Source: Sphingomonas faeni (GTDB lineage Bacteria; Pseudomonadota; Alphaproteobacteria; Sphingomonadales; Sphingomonadaceae). Taken from it: DNA of 64,000 bases. Shown in pieces: positions 17,667 to 26,599 of the stretch. The position numbers were made by a program, and so were the translations under genes. The notes under the pieces were generated by a model that saw nothing but the letters and a program-made list of their open reading frames with translations, did no database searches and was not told the origin of the DNA. The stretch spans positions 3,710,078-3,774,077 of the forward strand of contig NZ_JAUSZF010000001.1 of assembly GCF_030817315.1 (NCBI RefSeq), written 5' to 3'. How positions within the stretch are numbered: the stretch's first letter is position 1; the number at the start of each line of letters is the position of its first letter.

Positions 17667-18083
17667 TCACCACTTGCCGGTGTTCGGCATCGACGCCCAC
17701 GGCTCAGCAGGATCGAGCGCGCCATCCGCCTGCAACAGCTCGATCGAGATGTTGTCGGGGGTCCGCACGAACGCCATGTGCCCGTCGCGCGGCGGCCGGT
17801 TGATCGTCACACCCGAGTCCATCAGCCGCTGGCAGGTGTCGTAGATATTGTCGACGCGGTAGGCGAGATGGCCGAAATTGCGGCCCTCGCCATACTCCTC
17901 GGGATCCCAATTGTACGTCAGCTCCACCTCCGCACCCTCGTCGCCGGGCGCCGACAGGAAGATCAGCGTGAATCGCCCCTTCTCGTTCTCCATCCGCCGG
18001 ACCTCCTTCAGCCCCAGCAGTTCGAAGAACGCGATGGTCTTCGCCGGGTCGGTCACGCGGATCATCGTGTGGAGGTATTTCAT
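17667..18083 (-). CDS. gloA: lactoylglutathione lyase (glyoxalase I)
   Basis: Converts the hemithioacetal of methylglyoxal and glutathione to S-lactoylglutathione. 138 residues with two VOC half-repeats: [19 protein letters not shown], with a metal-binding His, and [15 protein letters not shown], with the second His. Glu ligands lie in AEVELTYN and ISIELLQ. Size and motifs match the nickel/cobalt-type GloA. It is followed immediately by gloB. Confidence 0.95.
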   Translation of the reverse strand: MKYLHTMIRVTDPAKTIAFFELLGLKEVRRMENEKGRFTLIFLSAPGDEGAEVELTYNWDPEEYGEGRNFGHLAYRVDNIYDTCQRLMDSGVTINRPPRDGHMAFVRTPDNISIELLQADGALDPAEPWASMPNTGKW

Positions 18084-18158
18084 GCTTGCTCCGAGCGTTG
18101 TTCGGACCAGCAGATAGGAACGCGCGGCACGGCGTGAAAGGGCGTGCCGACCGGCGCG

Positions 18159-19256
18159 CTATTCCTCCGACCGGATCAGCACCGCCTCACCGATGAGGAA
18201 GAACAGCAGGAATGGGGCCCAGGCGGCGAGGAACGGCGGGTAGGCGCCGAGATTGCCCATCGCCAGCGCGAAATTGTCCGCGACGAAGAACGCGAAGCCG
18301 AGGCCCATGCCGATCACCGCGCGGACGAACAGCTTGCCCGACCGTGCGATCCCGAACGCTGCGACCGCGCCCAGCAGCGGCATCAGCACCGACGACAGCG
18401 GCCCCGACAGCTTGTGCCACAACGATCCCTCGAGCGCCTTGGTCGGCCGCCCCGCGTCGGACAGGTCGCCGATCGCCGCCTTCAGCGCGCCGAACGACAG
18501 CCCGTCCGCATCGACGCTCGCCAGCGTGAACTGGTCGGGCCGCACGTCCTTCGCGATCACCACCGCGCCAAGCGAGCGGACGGTGCCGCTCCTCACGTCG
18601 AACCGGGTCGCGGGGCTTACCTCCCACCCGTTCGCGACGCGCTTGCCGTGATCCGCGCGCAGGATCGCGACCAGGTTGCCGCCCGTACGATCGTACAGCG
18701 TGATCCCTCCGAGCCGTGTCGCGTCACCGCGCCCGCGGCTCTGTGCGACCTCGATCAGATCGTCGCCGTCGCGCACCCATACGTTCGCACGGTCGCCGCG
18801 ATCGATCGGCAGCTTGCCGTAATTAACCTTCTGCCACTGGTTCAACGTCGCGGTGGAGCGCGCAACCACGCGGTCATTGAACACGAAGCTGATCACCGCA
18901 ACACCGAGACTCGCCACCAGCAACGGCGCGAGCACCTGATGCGCGGACAGGCCGGAGCCCTTCAGCGCGACGATCTCGCTGTTCTGGTTCATCGTGATCA
19001 GCGTCAGGATGGTCCCGAGCAGGACCGAGAATGGCAGGAAGCGCGAGACGATCTGCGGCGCACGCAGCGAAACGTATTGCCAGACCTGCGCATCGCCGTT
19101 CCCCGGAAAGGCAAGGATGTCGCCCGAGTTGCTCAGCAGGTCGAGCGCCTGGAGCACCAGCACGAGCGCGGCGAGTACCGCGAACGTCCGCACCAGGAAC
19201 ATCCGGCCCATGTAGATCGCGACCGTCCGCGACGGGAAGAAGCTGACGAGTTTCAT
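18159..19256 (-). CDS. lptG: LptG-type permease of the Lpt transporter
   Basis: Inner-membrane permease of the YjgP/YjgQ family, partner of LptF with the LptB ATPase. 365 residues: three N-terminal membrane segments (about 12-35, 55-80 and 95-115), a periplasmic beta-jellyroll (about 120-260) and three C-terminal segments ending near 355. The segment NQNSEIVALKGSGLSAHQVLAPLL is the typical LptG coupling-helix region. It overlaps lptF by four bases (ATGA). In classical Gram-negatives this pair extracts lipopolysaccharide; the cargo in a sphingomonad may differ (inference). Confidence 0.93.
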   Translation of the reverse strand: MKLVSFFPSRTVAIYMGRMFLVRTFAVLAALVLVLQALDLLSNSGDILAFPGNGDAQVWQYVSLRAPQIVSRFLPFSVLLGTILTLITMNQNSEIVALKGSGLSAHQVLAPLLVASLGVAVISFVFNDRVVARSTATLNQWQKVNYGKLPIDRGDRANVWVRDGDDLIEVAQSRGRGDATRLGGITLYDRTGGNLVAILRADHGKRVANGWEVSPATRFDVRSGTVRSLGAVVIAKDVRPDQFTLASVDADGLSFGALKAAIGDLSDAGRPTKALEGSLWHKLSGPLSSVLMPLLGAVAAFGIARSGKLFVRAVIGMGLGFAFFVADNFALAMGNLGAYPPFLAAWAPFLLFFLIGEAVLIRSEE

Positions 19257-20458
19257 GCGGTCTTGCCCCCGTGCGACTTAGGCCGGAAGCCCGGGATACG
19301 CTTGGTGATCGCCTTGAACGTCTTCGAGAAGACGCGTTCGAGCGCACCGATCGGTTGCCCGCCGGGAACGTAGGCGATCGTGTAATACATCCACAGGATC
19401 AGCCCGGCGAAGATCGTGAAGGGCACCCACAGCGCGATGATCGGATCGATCCGCCCGAGTTCGCCGACGTCCGCCGCGTACTGGTTCACCTTGTGATAGG
19501 TGACGATCATCACGATCGACAGGAACACGCCGAGCGCGGACGAGGATCGCTTGGGCGGCACGCCGAGCGCCAGCGCGAGCAGCGGCAACAGGAACATCGT
19601 CGCGACCTCGGCAAGGCGGAAGTGGAATTCGGAACGGCTGCCGTCACGCTGCTCCAGCGTCGCGCCCCGCTGGCCCTGCTTGGCGAGTTCGGGCAGCGTG
19701 TATTCGAGATTTCGGCCGCCGCGGGTTCGAAAGCTCTCGAACTTGGGCAGGTTGATCGGCAGGTCGTGGCTGGTGAAGGTCAGCACGCGCGGCGTCTTGA
19801 ACTCGGGCTTGTTGTGGACGAGCGTGCCGTTCGCAAGCCGGAAGGTGATGACGTTGGGATCGTCGGTCGCAAGGAACTTGCCCTTCTCCGCGGTGACGCC
19901 CAGCCAGTCGCCGTTCTGGCTCGACGCATGGACGAAGATGCCCGACAACTCGCGACCCTTGTCCTTGCTCTCCTCGATCCGCAGCGTCATCCGCTGGCCG
20001 AGATTGGTGAACTCGCCGACCTTGATCGACGCGCCCAGCGCCCCCGTGCGCAGCTCGAACCGCAGCCCCTCGTAATAATAGCGCGCGATCGGCTGGACAT
20101 AGCCGACGATCGCGAGGTTCAGCAGCGCCAGCGCGATGGTATACATGTACGGCACGCGCAGCAGCCGGTTGTAGCTCATGCCAACACCCCGCAGCACGTC
20201 GAGCTCGGACGAGGTCGACAGCCGGCGGAACGCGAGCAGGATACCGAGCATCAGCCCGATCGGGATACCGAGCCCGAGATATTCCGGCAGCAGGTTCGCG
20301 AGCATTCGCCACACGACGCTGATCGGGCCGCCCTGCGTCGCGACGAAATTGAACAGCCCGAGCATGCGATCGAGCACGAACAGCATGACGGCGATCAGCA
20401 GCGTCGAAAAGAGCGGCACCGCGATCAGCCGGGCCATGTAGCGGTCGATGGATTTCAT
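19253..20458 (-). CDS. lptF: LptF-type permease of the Lpt transporter
   Basis: 401 residues with the same layout as LptG: MKSIDRYMARLIAVPLFSTLL begins the first helix, SELDVLRGVGMSYNRLLRVP is the coupling region, a periplasmic beta-rich domain spans about 140-290, and three further helices follow, ending in a basic tail. It overlaps lptG, forming a two-gene operon. The upstream gap of about 90 bases separates it from the hybrid kinase gene on the same strand. Confidence 0.93.
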   Translation of the reverse strand: MKSIDRYMARLIAVPLFSTLLIAVMLFVLDRMLGLFNFVATQGGPISVVWRMLANLLPEYLGLGIPIGLMLGILLAFRRLSTSSELDVLRGVGMSYNRLLRVPYMYTIALALLNLAIVGYVQPIARYYYEGLRFELRTGALGASIKVGEFTNLGQRMTLRIEESKDKGRELSGIFVHASSQNGDWLGVTAEKGKFLATDDPNVITFRLANGTLVHNKPEFKTPRVLTFTSHDLPINLPKFESFRTRGGRNLEYTLPELAKQGQRGATLEQRDGSRSEFHFRLAEVATMFLLPLLALALGVPPKRSSSALGVFLSIVMIVTYHKVNQYAADVGELGRIDPIIALWVPFTIFAGLILWMYYTIAYVPGGQPIGALERVFSKTFKAITKRIPGFRPKSHGGKTA

Positions 20459-20546
20459 GCGCGGGTTGGGCTCGGTATGCTGGGTCGCGCGGGTATAGGG
20501 GCGACGAGGCGAAGCGTCATCCCCTATCGCAAGCCCTAGTGAACGA

Positions 20547-22502
20547 TCATTCCGCGGCGATCGGGTGATTCGTCTTACGGCGCTCCGCCGCCATCGCCGT
20601 GACGACCGCGCGCTCCAGCCCGTTGAGCGTGAAGGGTTTACGCAACACCTCGTGCCCGCCGAACTGCGCGACGTTCACCTCGCCGGCAAACCCGGTGACG
20701 AACAGCACCGCGACGTGCGGATAGAGCGGCGATAGCGCCGCGATCATTTCCGGCCCGGTCTGACGCGGCATCAGCACGTCGGAGATGATCAGCCCGATCT
20801 CGGGGTTCGCCGCCAACAGCGCGGGGGCAGCCAGCGGATCGTCGCACGCGATCGGATGATGACCGATCTCTTCCAGCGCGCCGGTCGTCGCGGCCAGCAC
20901 GCGCGGATCGTCCTCGACGACCAAAATCTGCAACGTCTCGGGCATCGGGGGCGCGATCGCTTCGACCACCGCGACCGGCGCGGCCGGCAGGGGGCGTGCC
21001 ACGAGACCGGCGGCGCGCGGGAAATACAGCGTGACCGTCGTCCCTTCGCCCGGTGCGGAGACGATCCCGATCTCGCCCTGCAACTGCTGCACCAGCGCGA
21101 ATATCTGACTGAGGCCGAGCCCGGTGCCTTTGCCGACTTCCTTGGTGGTGAAGAACGGCTCGAACACGCGCTCCGCGACGTCCGGCGCCATCCCGCAGCC
21201 GTCGTCGCCGACCATGATCGTGACGTAATCGCCCGCCGCGCACCGGCCGACCTGTTCCGCCGCCAAGGTCGTCGTGCCCGTCGCGACGGTCAGCGTGCCC
21301 CGACCGTTCATCGCGTCGCGCGCGTTGACCGCGAGGTTCAGGACCGCGTTCTCCAACTGGACACGGTCGGCGCGGACGCACCCGCCGGCCGCATCGTCGC
21401 GCACGATGACCGTGATCGCATCGCCCAAGGTGCGGTCGAGAAGGTCCGACATCCCGGCAACCAGTGCGGCGGCGTCGATCGTCTCGGCCTTCAGCGCATC
21501 CTCGCGGCTGAAGGCGAGCAGCCGGCGGGTCAGCGCCGCCGCCCGGTTCGCGCCCTCCGTCGCGCTGTCGATATGCCGGCGGACGCTCTTCGGATCGTTC
21601 CCCAGGTTGCGCCGCGCGAGTTCTAGCCCCCCCAGCACCACTGCCAGCATGTTGTTGAAGTCGTGCGCGATCCCGCCGGTCAGCTGGCCGACCGCCTCCA
21701 TCTTCTGGATCTGGCGCAGTTTCGCCTCCTGCACGCGCAGTTCGGCGGTGGCGGCGGCGACCGCGGTGGTCAGCTCGTCGGCCCGCTCGCGTTCCAACTC
21801 GGCATCGGCCAGCGCGGTCGCGCGCTCGCCGACCGCGCGGATCGTGAACCAGCCGAGCACGATCGCACCGAGCACGATCAGCACGCCGAATATCGCCAGC
21901 ACGCGCGCGATCCAGCTGGACCGTTCGACCGACTTCATCGCCGCCGCGGTCCGTTCGTCGAGCAGCGCGCGCTCGCCCGCGATCAGCGTATCGAGCGTCG
22001 TGTTGATCTCGGCGAGCGTCGGCGATTTCCGCGCCTGGTAATAGCGCGCGAACGCCTGGCCGTTCTTGCCGAAACTCGTGTTGAGCGCCGTCAGCGACAG
22101 CTCCCGGCCGCGCGAATCATAGGCGGCACGGAGGCGGTCGACACGCGGTTGTTGCCCGGGATTGTCGTTGGTGATCCGGTCGAGCCGGTCGATCTGCGTG
22201 CCCGCCAGCAGCCACTCGTCGAAATAGAGCTGCCCCAATTGCTTGTCGCCACTGATCACATAGCGGCCCAGCGACGCCTCCGACCGCGCGATCGTGCCCG
22301 ACAGCGTGCGGGCAAGGATCATCACGTCGTAGCTGTGCGCCTGCAGTTCGAGCGCGCGATCACGCTGGCGATTGGCGTGGCCGAGCGTCACGATCAGCGC
22401 GACTAGCACCGCCGTACCGAGCAGGCCCATGACGACCAGCATCGCGATGCGCCATCTTGCCCCGCCCACCTGGACCGCAGTCTCGACCTCGTCTCGCGTC
22501 AC
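20547..22502 (-). CDS. hybrid sensor histidine kinase with CHASE3-like sensor and receiver domain
   Basis: 651 residues: a membrane helix at about 19-41, a periplasmic helical sensor with the CHASE3-like core SEASLGRYVISGD (about 74-86), a second helix at about 196-216 and a coiled linker. The HisKA motif GGIAHDFNNMLAVV has the phosphorylated His at 280. HATPase boxes are NAVLNLAVNARDAM, GDDGCGMAPD and GTGLGLSQIF. A C-terminal receiver has IISDVLMP with Asp575 and LRKPF. The stimulus is unknown. Start is GTG after AGGATGG. No transcription factor is adjacent, so output is probably by phosphorelay to an unlinked regulator. It lies between spt and lptF, but with no overlap to either. Confidence 0.9.
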   Translation of the reverse strand: MTRDEVETAVQVGGARWRIAMLVVMGLLGTAVLVALIVTLGHANRQRDRALELQAHSYDVMILARTLSGTIARSEASLGRYVISGDKQLGQLYFDEWLLAGTQIDRLDRITNDNPGQQPRVDRLRAAYDSRGRELSLTALNTSFGKNGQAFARYYQARKSPTLAEINTTLDTLIAGERALLDERTAAAMKSVERSSWIARVLAIFGVLIVLGAIVLGWFTIRAVGERATALADAELERERADELTTAVAAATAELRVQEAKLRQIQKMEAVGQLTGGIAHDFNNMLAVVLGGLELARRNLGNDPKSVRRHIDSATEGANRAAALTRRLLAFSREDALKAETIDAAALVAGMSDLLDRTLGDAITVIVRDDAAGGCVRADRVQLENAVLNLAVNARDAMNGRGTLTVATGTTTLAAEQVGRCAAGDYVTIMVGDDGCGMAPDVAERVFEPFFTTKEVGKGTGLGLSQIFALVQQLQGEIGIVSAPGEGTTVTLYFPRAAGLVARPLPAAPVAVVEAIAPPMPETLQILVVEDDPRVLAATTGALEEIGHHPIACDDPLAAPALLAANPEIGLIISDVLMPRQTGPEMIAALSPLYPHVAVLFVTGFAGEVNVAQFGGHEVLRKPFTLNGLERAVVTAMAAERRKTNHPIAAE

Positions 22503-22553
22503 GGCGCCATCCTAACGCGTCGTTGCCCCCGCGCAATGACTTCGATTTCTGGC

Positions 22554-22635
22554 CGTCATCCTGACGAAAGTCAGGACCCAGAGCCAAGCACCGCGGCGTT
22601 CGTAACCCTGGGTCCTGACTTTCGTCAGGATGACG
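22554..22635. repeat. palindromic element, family A
   Basis: Same arms as the copy at 15833 (CGTCATCCTGACGAAAGTCA, GGACCCAG), loop sequence different. Lies between the spt and hybrid kinase genes. Confidence 0.9.
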
Positions 22636-22675
22636 AGGTTCCCGGACGAGACTTACGCCCGGACCGTTAGCCGGC

Positions 22676-23938
22676 TTAGCCGATCACGCCCACGGAACGG
22701 CCCGCGGCCTCGAACATCGCTAGGATCGTCGTGATCTGCTCGTCGGTATGCTCCGCGCACAGCGAGCAGCGCAGCAGGAACGTGCCCGCAGGCGTCGCCG
22801 GCGGGCGCGCCATGTTCACGTACAGCCCGCCCTCTAGCAGCGACTGCCAGATCGCGATCGCCTGTTCCTGGTCGGTAAGAATGACCGCGATGATCGCCGA
22901 ATCCGACGTCTCCGTACCGAGCTTGAACCCCATCGCCTTCAGCCCGCCGTGCAGCCGCCGCGCGTTCTTCCAGAGCTGCGCGCGCTTGTCGTGCGCGGTC
23001 ATCAGTTTGCGGATCGACGTCGCTGCGGTCGCCACCACTGACGGCGGCAGCGAGGCGGTGAAGATGTACGAGCGGCAGGCGAACCGCACCATCTCGAACT
23101 TCGGGTGGTTCGACACGACGAACCCGCCGACAGTGCCGACCGACTTCGAGAAGGTGCCGACCACGAAATCGACCTCGTCGGTCAGCCCCATCTCCTCGTA
23201 CACGCCGCGCCCGTTGGGGCCGAAAAAGCCCATCGAATGCGCCTCGTCGACCAGCACCATGCAGCCATGCTTTTTGGCGACCGCGACCATCTCCTTCAGC
23301 GGGGCGATGTCGCCGAGCATCGAATAGACGCCTTCGAGCACCACCAGCTTGCCGGCTTCCTTGGGCAGGCGACCGAGCCGCTTGTCGAGATCGGTCACGT
23401 CGTTGTGACGGAATCGGACGATCTCGGCGTTGCCCTGCTTGCAGCCGTCGTAGATCGAGGCGTGGCTGTCGGCGTCGAGGATGACGTATTCGCCCTTGCC
23501 GGCGAGCGTTGAGATGATCCCGAGATTGGCCATGTACCCGGTCGAGAACACGATCGCGCCGGTCATGTCGTAGAATTCGCGCAGAGCCTGTTCGACGTCG
23601 ATATGATCGTGGAACGTGCCGTTGAGCATCCGGCTGCCGTTGGTGCCCGACCCGAACGCGTCGAGCGCGTCCTTGCCCGCCTGGATGACGTCGGGGTCGA
23701 AGGTCATGCCCATATAGTTGTAGGTGCCGAGCAGGATCGTGTCCTTGCCGCGGATCACCGCCTGGGTCGGGCCCTTAACCTCGTCCATCACGATCGCGAA
23801 CGGATTGCGCACGCCGCTGGCGATCAGCGCCTCGCGTTCGGCGATCAGCGCGTCGAATTTCGACATGAGATCGCGTTCCGGCGCGACCTCGGGGGCATCG
23901 ACGGGGAGGGCGTGGGCGGTGGTGGCGGCTTCGGTCAT
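22676..23938 (-). CDS. spt: serine palmitoyltransferase
   Basis: PLP-dependent condensation of L-serine with a palmitoyl donor to 3-ketodihydrosphingosine, the first step of sphingolipid synthesis. The alpha-oxoamine synthase fold is complete: His159 in DADSHASIYDG stacks on PLP, Asp231 and His234 are in LVDEAHSMGFFG, and Lys265 in GTFSKSVGTVGG forms the Schiff base. Numbering and the 420-residue length coincide with the soluble homodimeric Sphingomonas paucimobilis enzyme. The start MTEAATTAHALP was chosen; the upstream in-frame extension runs into a repeat. It lies downstream of acp and cerR on the same strand. Confidence 0.95.
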   Translation of the reverse strand: MTEAATTAHALPVDAPEVAPERDLMSKFDALIAEREALIASGVRNPFAIVMDEVKGPTQAVIRGKDTILLGTYNYMGMTFDPDVIQAGKDALDAFGSGTNGSRMLNGTFHDHIDVEQALREFYDMTGAIVFSTGYMANLGIISTLAGKGEYVILDADSHASIYDGCKQGNAEIVRFRHNDVTDLDKRLGRLPKEAGKLVVLEGVYSMLGDIAPLKEMVAVAKKHGCMVLVDEAHSMGFFGPNGRGVYEEMGLTDEVDFVVGTFSKSVGTVGGFVVSNHPKFEMVRFACRSYIFTASLPPSVVATAATSIRKLMTAHDKRAQLWKNARRLHGGLKAMGFKLGTETSDSAIIAVILTDQEQAIAIWQSLLEGGLYVNMARPPATPAGTFLLRCSLCAEHTDEQITTILAMFEAAGRSVGVIG

Positions 23939-23982
23939 GCTAATGATTCCATGAAGTTGGAATGTATCCCGATCCCCAACCA

Positions 23983-24056
23983 CCCCGTTCGCCCTGAGCG
24001 AAGTCGAAGGGTGGCCCCTGGGGCACGGCTTCAACTGCGCTCAGCCCGAACGGGGG
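23983..24056. repeat. palindromic element, family E
   Basis: Arms CCCCGTTCGCCCTGAGCGAA and TTCAACTGCGCTCAGCCCGAACGGGG (imperfect), separating acp from spt. Confidence 0.8.
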
Positions 24057-24074
24057 GCGGGGCCTTGGGCTTGC

Positions 24075-24320
24075 TCAGGCGGCCTTCAACTTCGCGACCG
24101 CGTCGACCAGCTGGCCGACCGTCTCGATCTCGGCCTGCATGTTCATCGTGATGATGATGTCGAATTCGTCCTCGATCGCGGCGACGAAATCCATGACCGT
24201 CAGGCTGTCCCACTCCAGGTCGCCCTGGAACGTCGTCGCATCGGTCAGCGCCACGCCTTTCTTGTTGAACGGCTCGATCTGCGCGGTGATGGTGTCGTAG
24301 ATCTGCTGGCGGTCGCTCAT
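24075..24320 (-). CDS. acyl carrier protein of the sphingolipid cluster
   Basis: 81 residues with the phosphopantetheine attachment Ser39 in LEWDSLTVMDF, flanked by the expected helices and an acidic helix II (FVAAIEDEFDI). It differs from housekeeping AcpP, which has the usual DSLDTVELVM. Position between cerR and spt suggests that it carries the acyl chain used by serine palmitoyltransferase or a later acyl transfer, as reported for the dedicated carrier in the Caulobacter sphingolipid cluster (known there; inferred here). Start MSDRQQIYDT; ATG preceded by GGAAGGATTATA. Confidence 0.9.
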   Translation of the reverse strand: MSDRQQIYDTITAQIEPFNKKGVALTDATTFQGDLEWDSLTVMDFVAAIEDEFDIIITMNMQAEIETVGQLVDAVAKLKAA

Positions 24321-24380
24321 TATAATCCTTCCGGGTGTCGCCACGCATATCTGACAGGAAATTGCGGCGGCTTTTCGGCG

Positions 24381-25292
24381 CTATAGCAGCCCGGCGGCGC
24401 GATACCACGCCGCGGTTTGCGCAAGCGCGTGCGGCGTCGGGACGGAGGGCGTCCAGAGCGCGGCGGGCGGCGGCTTGTGCGACACCCAGTCGGGGTGGCA
24501 AAAATAGCTGACCCGGTCGCGCGTGAGCTTGGCCCTGCGGCGGCGGACGAGACGGTCGACGGCGGATGCGAGCTTCAGGAGGGGGCGGGGGGTCGAGAAC
24601 ACCTTGACTGGCTTGCCGACCGCCCCGTTCACCGCCGTGCCGATCGCGCGTGCGAAATCGCGGTTGTCCCAGCCGTTCGGCCCGCCGTCATCGGGCTCCA
24701 TGATCGACGGCGCGTCGGCGCTCTCGGCGAGTGCGAGCAGCAGCGCGGTGAGATCCTCGACGTACAATAGCGAAACGCGCGTGCCGGACGGGGGCATCGG
24801 CACAAAGCCCGACCGCGCGGCCTTAAAGACGTCGAGCAGTTCAAGATCACGCGGGCCGAAGATCGCGGGCGGGCGGACGATCGTCCAGTCCAACCCCGAT
24901 GTCTGCACGCGCGTTTCCGCCTCGGCCTTCGACCAGCCATAATTCGACAGTGTCGGCTCGCGCGCGGCGAGCGAGGAGACATGGACGAAGCGGCGGATGC
25001 CGGCGGCCCGCGTCGCCTGAAGGATGCCTTCGGTGCCGGCGACATTGCCCTTGCCGAAGCCCGCGCGGTCGGGCGCGTTGACGACACCGGCGACGTGGAT
25101 GACGACGTCGGCGCCTTCGACCAGCGTCGCGAGGCTCTTCGGCCGATCGAGCGCGCCTTCGATCCAGGTCACGCCGATGCGCTTCGCCTGCGGTTTCCGG
25201 GCAAGCGCGCGAACGGTGTGCCCCGTCTCGAGCGCATGATCGATCAGGTGGCTGCCGACGAACCCGGTACCTCCGGTGATGGCCAGGATCAT
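24381..25292 (-). CDS. cerR: NAD(P)-dependent epimerase/reductase, probable ceramide reductase CerR
   Basis: An extended short-chain dehydrogenase of 303 residues. The nucleotide-binding motif GGTGFVG is at 7-13, and the catalytic YGWSK (Tyr118, Lys122) follows SSLAAREP. The C-terminal lobe (from about 190) is the substrate domain. In Caulobacter a homologous gene in the spt-acp cluster encodes the enzyme reducing the 3-keto group of oxidised ceramide. The same neighbourhood here supports that role (inference), although the family also includes sugar epimerases. First gene of cerR-acp-spt. Confidence 0.8.
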   Translation of the reverse strand: MILAITGGTGFVGSHLIDHALETGHTVRALARKPQAKRIGVTWIEGALDRPKSLATLVEGADVVIHVAGVVNAPDRAGFGKGNVAGTEGILQATRAAGIRRFVHVSSLAAREPTLSNYGWSKAEAETRVQTSGLDWTIVRPPAIFGPRDLELLDVFKAARSGFVPMPPSGTRVSLLYVEDLTALLLALAESADAPSIMEPDDGGPNGWDNRDFARAIGTAVNGAVGKPVKVFSTPRPLLKLASAVDRLVRRRRAKLTRDRVSYFCHPDWVSHKPPPAALWTPSVPTPHALAQTAAWYRAAGLL

Positions 25293-25314
25293 GACGGCGT
25301 CCCCGAGGTAAAAG

Positions 25315-25373
25315 CTTGTTCACCCGCGAAGGCGGGTGCCCAGACTGGACACCCGCCTTCGCGGGTGAACAAG
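25315..25373. repeat. palindromic element, family C (perfect copy)
   Basis: A perfect 24-bp inverted repeat beginning CTTGTTCACCCGCGAAGGCG and ending with its exact complement, loop CCCAGACTGGA. It lies between proB and cerR. Related copies occur at 29260, 31037, 36686, 42719, 46264 and 56158. Confidence 0.9.
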
Positions 25374-25383
25374 ACGCGGCCGG

Positions 25384-26481
25384 TCATATGAGCGCCAGAT
25401 GATTGCGGTGCACGAGCGCCGACCGGGGCGCGTAACCAAGGATCGCCGCATGATCGTCACTATGGCGACCAAGCAGCCGCGCGGTATCCGCTGCATCATA
25501 TTCGGCGAGGCCGCGCGCAACCGTCCCGTTCGGCCCCTCGATCGTCACGAGATCGCCACGCGTGAACCCGCCGTCGATCCGAGTCGCGCCAGTGGCGAGC
25601 AAACTCCGCCCCTGTCCAAGCGCTGCCGCAGCGCCCGCATCGACATGGATCGCACCCTTCGCGGTCAGCCCACCCGCCAGCCAAGCCTTCCGCGCGGACG
25701 CGGTGCGTTCGGCGGTGAAGATCGTATGGCGGGCAGGGGTGGAGAGCGGATGCTCGATCCGCCCCGACGCTATCGCCAGCGGAATGCCCGCACCGGTCGC
25801 GATCCGCGCGGCGGCGATCTTCGAGGCCATACCGCCCGAGCCCATGCCGGAACCCGACCCGTCGTCCGCCATCCCCGCGACCGCGTCGATCTGCGGTACG
25901 CTGGCGATATGAGTAGCGGACGGATCAGTATGCGGGTTCGCGGTGTAGAGCCCATCGACGTCGGACAGCAGGATCACGCCCTGCGCTCCGGCCGCCTGCG
26001 CGACGCGGGCGGCGAGACGGTCGTTGTCGCCGAACCGGATTTCCTCGGTCGCGACGCTGTCGTTCTCGTTGATGACCGGTACCACCTTGAGCGACAACAG
26101 CCGGTTGAGCGTCGCTGCGGCGTTGAGATACCGCCGCCGGTCTTCGAGATCGTCGAGCGTGACGAGCATCTGCGCCGCGTTCAGCCCCCGCGCGGCGAGG
26201 AGTTCTGCCCAGACTTGGCTGAGCGCAATCTGGCCGGTAGCGGCTGCGGCCTGCGCGTCTTCGAGGCTGGCGCGGCCACCCTTTGGAAGTCCAAGCCGGC
26301 GTGCGCCCAAGGCAATCGCGCCAGACGATACGATCGCAACCTGCTGTCCCTCGCCAGTCCGGGCGGCGATGTCGGCAACCAGGCCAGCCAGCCACTCCCG
26401 CCGAACGCTCCCATCGGGATCGACTAGCAACGCCGACCCGATCTTCACGATCAGCCTTGCGCAAGACGAAGGTGGAAACAT
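25384..26481 (-). CDS. proB: glutamate 5-kinase
   Basis: First enzyme of proline synthesis, making gamma-glutamyl phosphate. Amino acid kinase domain with VKIGSALLVDPDG, IVSSGAIALGARRLG, VPVINENDSVATEEIRFGDNDRLAA split over the active site and LLSDVDGLYTANP. A C-terminal PUA domain (about 280-365) starts IHVDAGAAAAL. The chosen ATG starts MFPPSSCARLIVKIG (365 residues); a GTG one codon earlier is possible. proA is not adjacent. Confidence 0.95.
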   Translation of the reverse strand: MFPPSSCARLIVKIGSALLVDPDGSVRREWLAGLVADIAARTGEGQQVAIVSSGAIALGARRLGLPKGGRASLEDAQAAAATGQIALSQVWAELLAARGLNAAQMLVTLDDLEDRRRYLNAAATLNRLLSLKVVPVINENDSVATEEIRFGDNDRLAARVAQAAGAQGVILLSDVDGLYTANPHTDPSATHIASVPQIDAVAGMADDGSGSGMGSGGMASKIAAARIATGAGIPLAIASGRIEHPLSTPARHTIFTAERTASARKAWLAGGLTAKGAIHVDAGAAAALGQGRSLLATGATRIDGGFTRGDLVTIEGPNGTVARGLAEYDAADTARLLGRHSDDHAAILGYAPRSALVHRNHLALI

Positions 26482-26486
26482 CACTG

Positions 26487-26588
26487 CTCCCTCTCCCCTA
26501 CGGGGAGAGGGCCGGGGTGAGGGGCGGCCACGAACGGGACCGCCTGGAACAGCCCCTCACCCAACCCTCTCCCCGCAGGGGAGAGGGC
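26487..26588. repeat. palindromic element, family D
   Basis: Terminal hairpins CCCTCTCCCCTACGGGGAGA and CCCTCTCCCCGCAGGGGAGA, with inner GGCCGGGGTGAGGGG / CCCCTCACCCAACC. Fills the gap between obgE and proB. Confidence 0.8.
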
Positions 26589-26599
26589 TAAGACGGCGC

